From the NCBI RefSeq assembly GCF_024124665.1, contig NZ_JAMXSB010000004.1, positions 186,001-250,000 of the forward strand: a stretch of 64,000 nt of DNA, in the 5' to 3' direction. The stretch is from Pleionea sp. CnH1-48. GTDB lineage: Bacteria > Pseudomonadota > Gammaproteobacteria > Enterobacterales > Kangiellaceae. The notes under the pieces are model-generated. The model saw nothing but the letters and a program-made list of their open reading frames with translations, ran no database searches and was not told the DNA's origin. Positions 61,706 through 64,000 of this stretch are shown here, in pieces. The position numbers and the translations under genes are program-made. Numbering within the stretch: position 1 is the first letter of the stretch; each line of letters starts with the position of its first letter.

Positions 61706-62200
61706 ATGTTTTCATTGCGTAAGTTTGATTCTTCAAGTTTTCTGGCATTGAGCCAGCTATGGCAGTTCTACGAGGCCCACAACTCATATTATTCTGACGA
61801 AGATATCGATAACAATGGGCGTTACGATATCGATGATGACTACTTAAAGGACGTTTCCAACGGTAATGAAGAATGTGAAGGCTACTTTATTCTTTTTGAT
61901 GAAAAAATAGCAGGTTTCGTCACCATAGAAACTACAGAACTGGAAGAACAAGAACTGAAAGAGTTATCTGACATTTTTATTTTGCCTAAATATCGTGGCA
62001 AAGGACTCGCTCATGCAGCTGTGCAAGATTTGATGTTTGGCGTTGAAGCTAATATTTGGCATGTGGCTGTTTATAAAGAGGATCGAATGGCTCATGACTT
62101 TTGGCAACATATGTTTAAAAAATTGTCCGTTAAAGAGGTTCGTTTAGTGACTTCTGAAGAGGGTGAAGAGTTCTTTGAATATATAGTGAAGAATAAATAG
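61706..62200 (+). CDS. GNAT family N-acetyltransferase
   Basis: About 164 aa if begun at ATG 61706, where the fold starts (MFSLRKFDSSSFLALSQLW) and AAGGAG lies 12 bases upstream; TTG 61634 and ATG 61661 or 61676 are alternatives. EKIAGFVTIE is strand 4 and LPKYRGKGLAHAAV is the acetyl-CoA loop (R-G-K-G). AVYKEDRMAHDFWQHMFKKL completes the fold. An acidic insertion (DEDIDNNGRYDIDDDYL) is unusual. The substrate is unknown. Confidence 0.85.
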   Translation: MFSLRKFDSSSFLALSQLWQFYEAHNSYYSDEDIDNNGRYDIDDDYLKDVSNGNEECEGYFILFDEKIAGFVTIETTELEEQELKELSDIFILPKYRGKGLAHAAVQDLMFGVEANIWHVAVYKEDRMAHDFWQHMFKKLSVKEVRLVTSEEGEEFFEYIVKNK

Positions 62201-63225
62201 CCAATGCAGCAGTAAGTTAGCTCTAATGAGCTGCTTGCTGTTTCAATAATCACAGAGTTAACTGCCTACATTTATTATTTTTCAACCTCTCTTTTAACTA
62301 GTGTCTATTCATAGTTGTTATATGTTATTTCAGATTGATATAAAAGGTCTTGGTGCACAATAAGATTTTGAATCTTTTATTAAGGAAACATTTCATTACG
62401 AATATCTTATTCTTCCTGTTACATGCGTATATTATGTAATCTTCAATGTATATGACGGAGTGCCTGAAGATTATTCTTGAGTCGTCATTAAGAATTGTTG
62501 TCACCTTGTAAATTGAGTATAAAACTCTATAAAAATGGATAGAAGAAGCAGAGAGGAACCTTGTGGTACTGAATGCTAAAAAGTAACAGGGTGAAAAAAG
62601 AAACCTTTTTGGCCGCAAAGTTTTGTCACTAATTACTGAGAATATTTTTACTTAACAAAAAATAAACTTCCGCATTTTTCTATTATTTTAGAATGGGCTT
62701 TAGCAGGTTATTGAAATTATTTTTAATTGAGATATGTGTGTGTTGTTGATCTTTATTTAAGCCATTAAATGACAAAAAGGAGCTCTTAAAAATTTATTCC
62801 AAGAAAACGGTTGAACGTAAATAATTTTCCATGTAGTCTCTCGCTCGCTTCAGATTGAACCTTGCGGCACTTAATATGCACTGCGAAGTTTCTTGAGTAG
62901 TTTCGGCACAAAACTACCTTATTGAATGAAGTAATAAAAATAATATGGTTATTATTGTAATAAAAGAATTCTCATTTTGAATAATGAGAGAAGTCGTGGT
63001 TTAAAACGGAAATTATGACTCAGTAGGATGGCCTGTCATTCGTTATAGGCTTTCTCATGATCATTAAATTTACATAACTGATTTTAAGTCTTTAATGATT
63101 CATTGATTAAAGAAGGCGCTCGGCTGCGCCTAAAAAATACTCATATCATGAATTATCAAGACAGTTATGCCCATGCAAAAATATGTTTATGGGACGAGTA
63201 TTATTATTTCATCTGGAGGCAGGTT
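62201..63225. other. About 1 kb region upstream of the aminotransferase gene
   Basis: No gene is supported; an 97-codon frame on the minus strand (62325-62618) looks random. Two structures are visible: TCTCATT-N6-AATGAGA at 62970-62989 and an AGGCGC/GCGCCT hairpin at 63114-63131. Either may act on the downstream gene; no promoter was identified. Confidence 0.4.
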
Positions 63226-64000
63226 ATGCAGTCACCTTTGGTTTTTGAGCAACACGAGTCTAATGCTCGTTCATATTGCCGGCAGTTTCCGGTCGTTTTT
63301 AAACAGGCAAAAGGATCTAGCCTCACCGATAGTGAGGGTAAGCTTTACATTGACTTTCTGTCAGGTGCAGGTGCTTTAAATTACGGGCATAACAACTCAG
63401 CAATTAAAGACGAAGTTGTGAACTATCTTGAGTCTGACGGCATTCTGATGGGACTTGATCTGTATTCGCAGGCAAAGATGGAGTTTATTGATAGCTTTGT
63501 TGAACACATCTTAACCCCCAGATTGTTAAAATACCGTATGCAGTTTACCAGCCCCACCGGAACCAGTGTGGTTGAGTCAGCCATTAAGCTTGCACGCAAG
63601 TACACACAACGTGAAAACATTATTTGTTTCACCAATGCATTTCATGGCATGACGGGAATGTCATTAAACTTGACTGGCAATGAGCATCATCGACAAAGCG
63701 GTGTTTACTCACAAGTTACACGATTACCGTTTGAAGGCTATGCGGGTGACTCTTTCGATTCGATAAAGTATTTTAGAAAATTACTAACGGATCCTAGCTC
63801 AGGTGTTGATATGCCTGCGGCCATTATTTTAGAAACCGTGCAAGGAGAGGGCGGCCTTAATGTTGCTTCTATCGAGTGGCTAAAAGCATTACGAGAACTC
63901 ACTCAAGAATTAAATATCTTATTAATTGTTGATGACATTCAGGCGGGATGTGGCCGCACTGGTGAGTTCTTTAGTTTTGAGCGCGCCGATATTAAGCCCG
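63226..64000 (+). CDS. Diaminobutyrate-2-oxoglutarate aminotransferase, EctB family (5' part)
   Basis: 258 codons are present before the window ends. ATG 63226 has GGAGG six bases upstream. SYCRQFPVVFKQAKGSSLTD and FLSGAGALNYGHNN are the EctB-type N-terminus; FTSPTGTSVVESAIKLARK binds PLP phosphate; FTNAFHGMTGMSL and IILETVQGEGGLN follow; and VDDIQAGCGRTGEFFSFE is the region before the catalytic Lys. It should form L-2,4-diaminobutyrate from aspartate semialdehyde, for ectoine or for a diaminopropane-containing siderophore. No ectA lies upstream, so ectoine synthesis is not assured. Confidence 0.85.
   Translation, partial: MQSPLVFEQHESNARSYCRQFPVVFKQAKGSSLTDSEGKLYIDFLSGAGALNYGHNNSAIKDEVVNYLESDGILMGLDLYSQAKMEFIDSFVEHILTPRLLKYRMQFTSPTGTSVVESAIKLARKYTQRENIICFTNAFHGMTGMSLNLTGNEHHRQSGVYSQVTRLPFEGYAGDSFDSIKYFRKLLTDPSSGVDMPAAIILETVQGEGGLNVASIEWLKALRELTQELNILLIVDDIQAGCGRTGEFFSFERADIKP

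Noticed and set aside
62325-62618. 97-codon minus-strand frame
   Set aside because: Residue composition looks random for A/T-rich DNA and there is no ribosome site.
62970-62989. Fur box before the aminotransferase gene
   Set aside because: The TCATT/AATGA half-sites are in the opposite order to a Fur box.
1-64000. tRNA, rRNA, CRISPR arrays and transposase genes
   Set aside because: None was recognised on either strand by eye; a covariance or profile search could still find short RNAs.

Overview
The window looks like chromosomal DNA from a marine or aquatic gammaproteobacterium. Evidence includes Zur-style COG0523 genes, an LpxR-type lipid A deacylase, the MipA/DUF3019/two-component module, long-form PurC, an AbgT transporter, an EctB-family aminotransferase, moderate A/T richness and strong Shine-Dalgarno sites. 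Kangiellaceae or Alteromonadales are guesses; no rRNA, tRNA or CRISPR array was seen that could settle it.

Layout. 1-2841: a minus-strand zinc-stress operon (COG0523 GTPase, DUF1826, ZrgA-like His-rich protein, MerC-like protein) behind a Zur-like dyad. 3019-6537: a minus-strand operon of a VOC protein, phenylalanine 4-hydroxylase and a tyrosine-decarboxylase-like enzyme, with a perfect FNR-type box upstream; the predicted route is Phe to Tyr to tyramine. 6678-7699: ohrR/ohr with a 22-bp palindromic operator. 7754-10151: PadR regulator divergent from a RetSat/phytoene-desaturase-like flavoprotein, with two identical inverted-repeat operators between them. 10162-12857: a large nested palindrome, a CvpA-DUF4124 protein, a small ORF and purC. 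12868-18703: a large lipoprotein, a hydrolase, a GNAT enzyme and a DUF3592 membrane protein. 18718-28139: a cluster with an unrecognised 992-aa protein, a 443-aa coiled-coil/membrane protein, an Hsp90-like ATPase and a translationally close TPR protein. 28148-38850: ChrA, LpxR, a small His-rich lipoprotein, a lipoprotein 5'-nucleotidase, a hydrolase and a giant propeller-PAS-GGDEF-EAL sensor. 39132-41650: an asparagine synthetase with an unusual C-terminal extension, overlapping a small unknown gene. 41728-47357: TonB receptor, MipA, DUF3019, response regulator and histidine kinase; a near-identical 21-bp motif precedes the receptor and mipA. 47354-51344: AraC regulator, DUF2306-like protein and AbgT transporter.

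The most striking part is 51866-58065: an A/T-rich, compact RiPP/bacteriocin-type cluster. It has a double-glycine precursor peptide with seven regularly spaced cysteines, a TauD-like Fe(II)/2-oxoglutarate oxygenase, a GRDP/DUF1399-like protein, an HlyD adaptor, a C39-peptidase ABC exporter, a small secreted protein and a secreted serine hydrolase. A degraded second copy of the abgT 3' end plus its terminator lies just downstream, so the cluster sits between two abgT-derived ends, which suggests insertion or recombination at this locus.

The right end (58381-64000) holds a second alpha/beta hydrolase, a secreted BsuPI-domain protein, a GNAT enzyme, about 1 kb of gene-poor DNA and the start of a diaminobutyrate aminotransferase gene.
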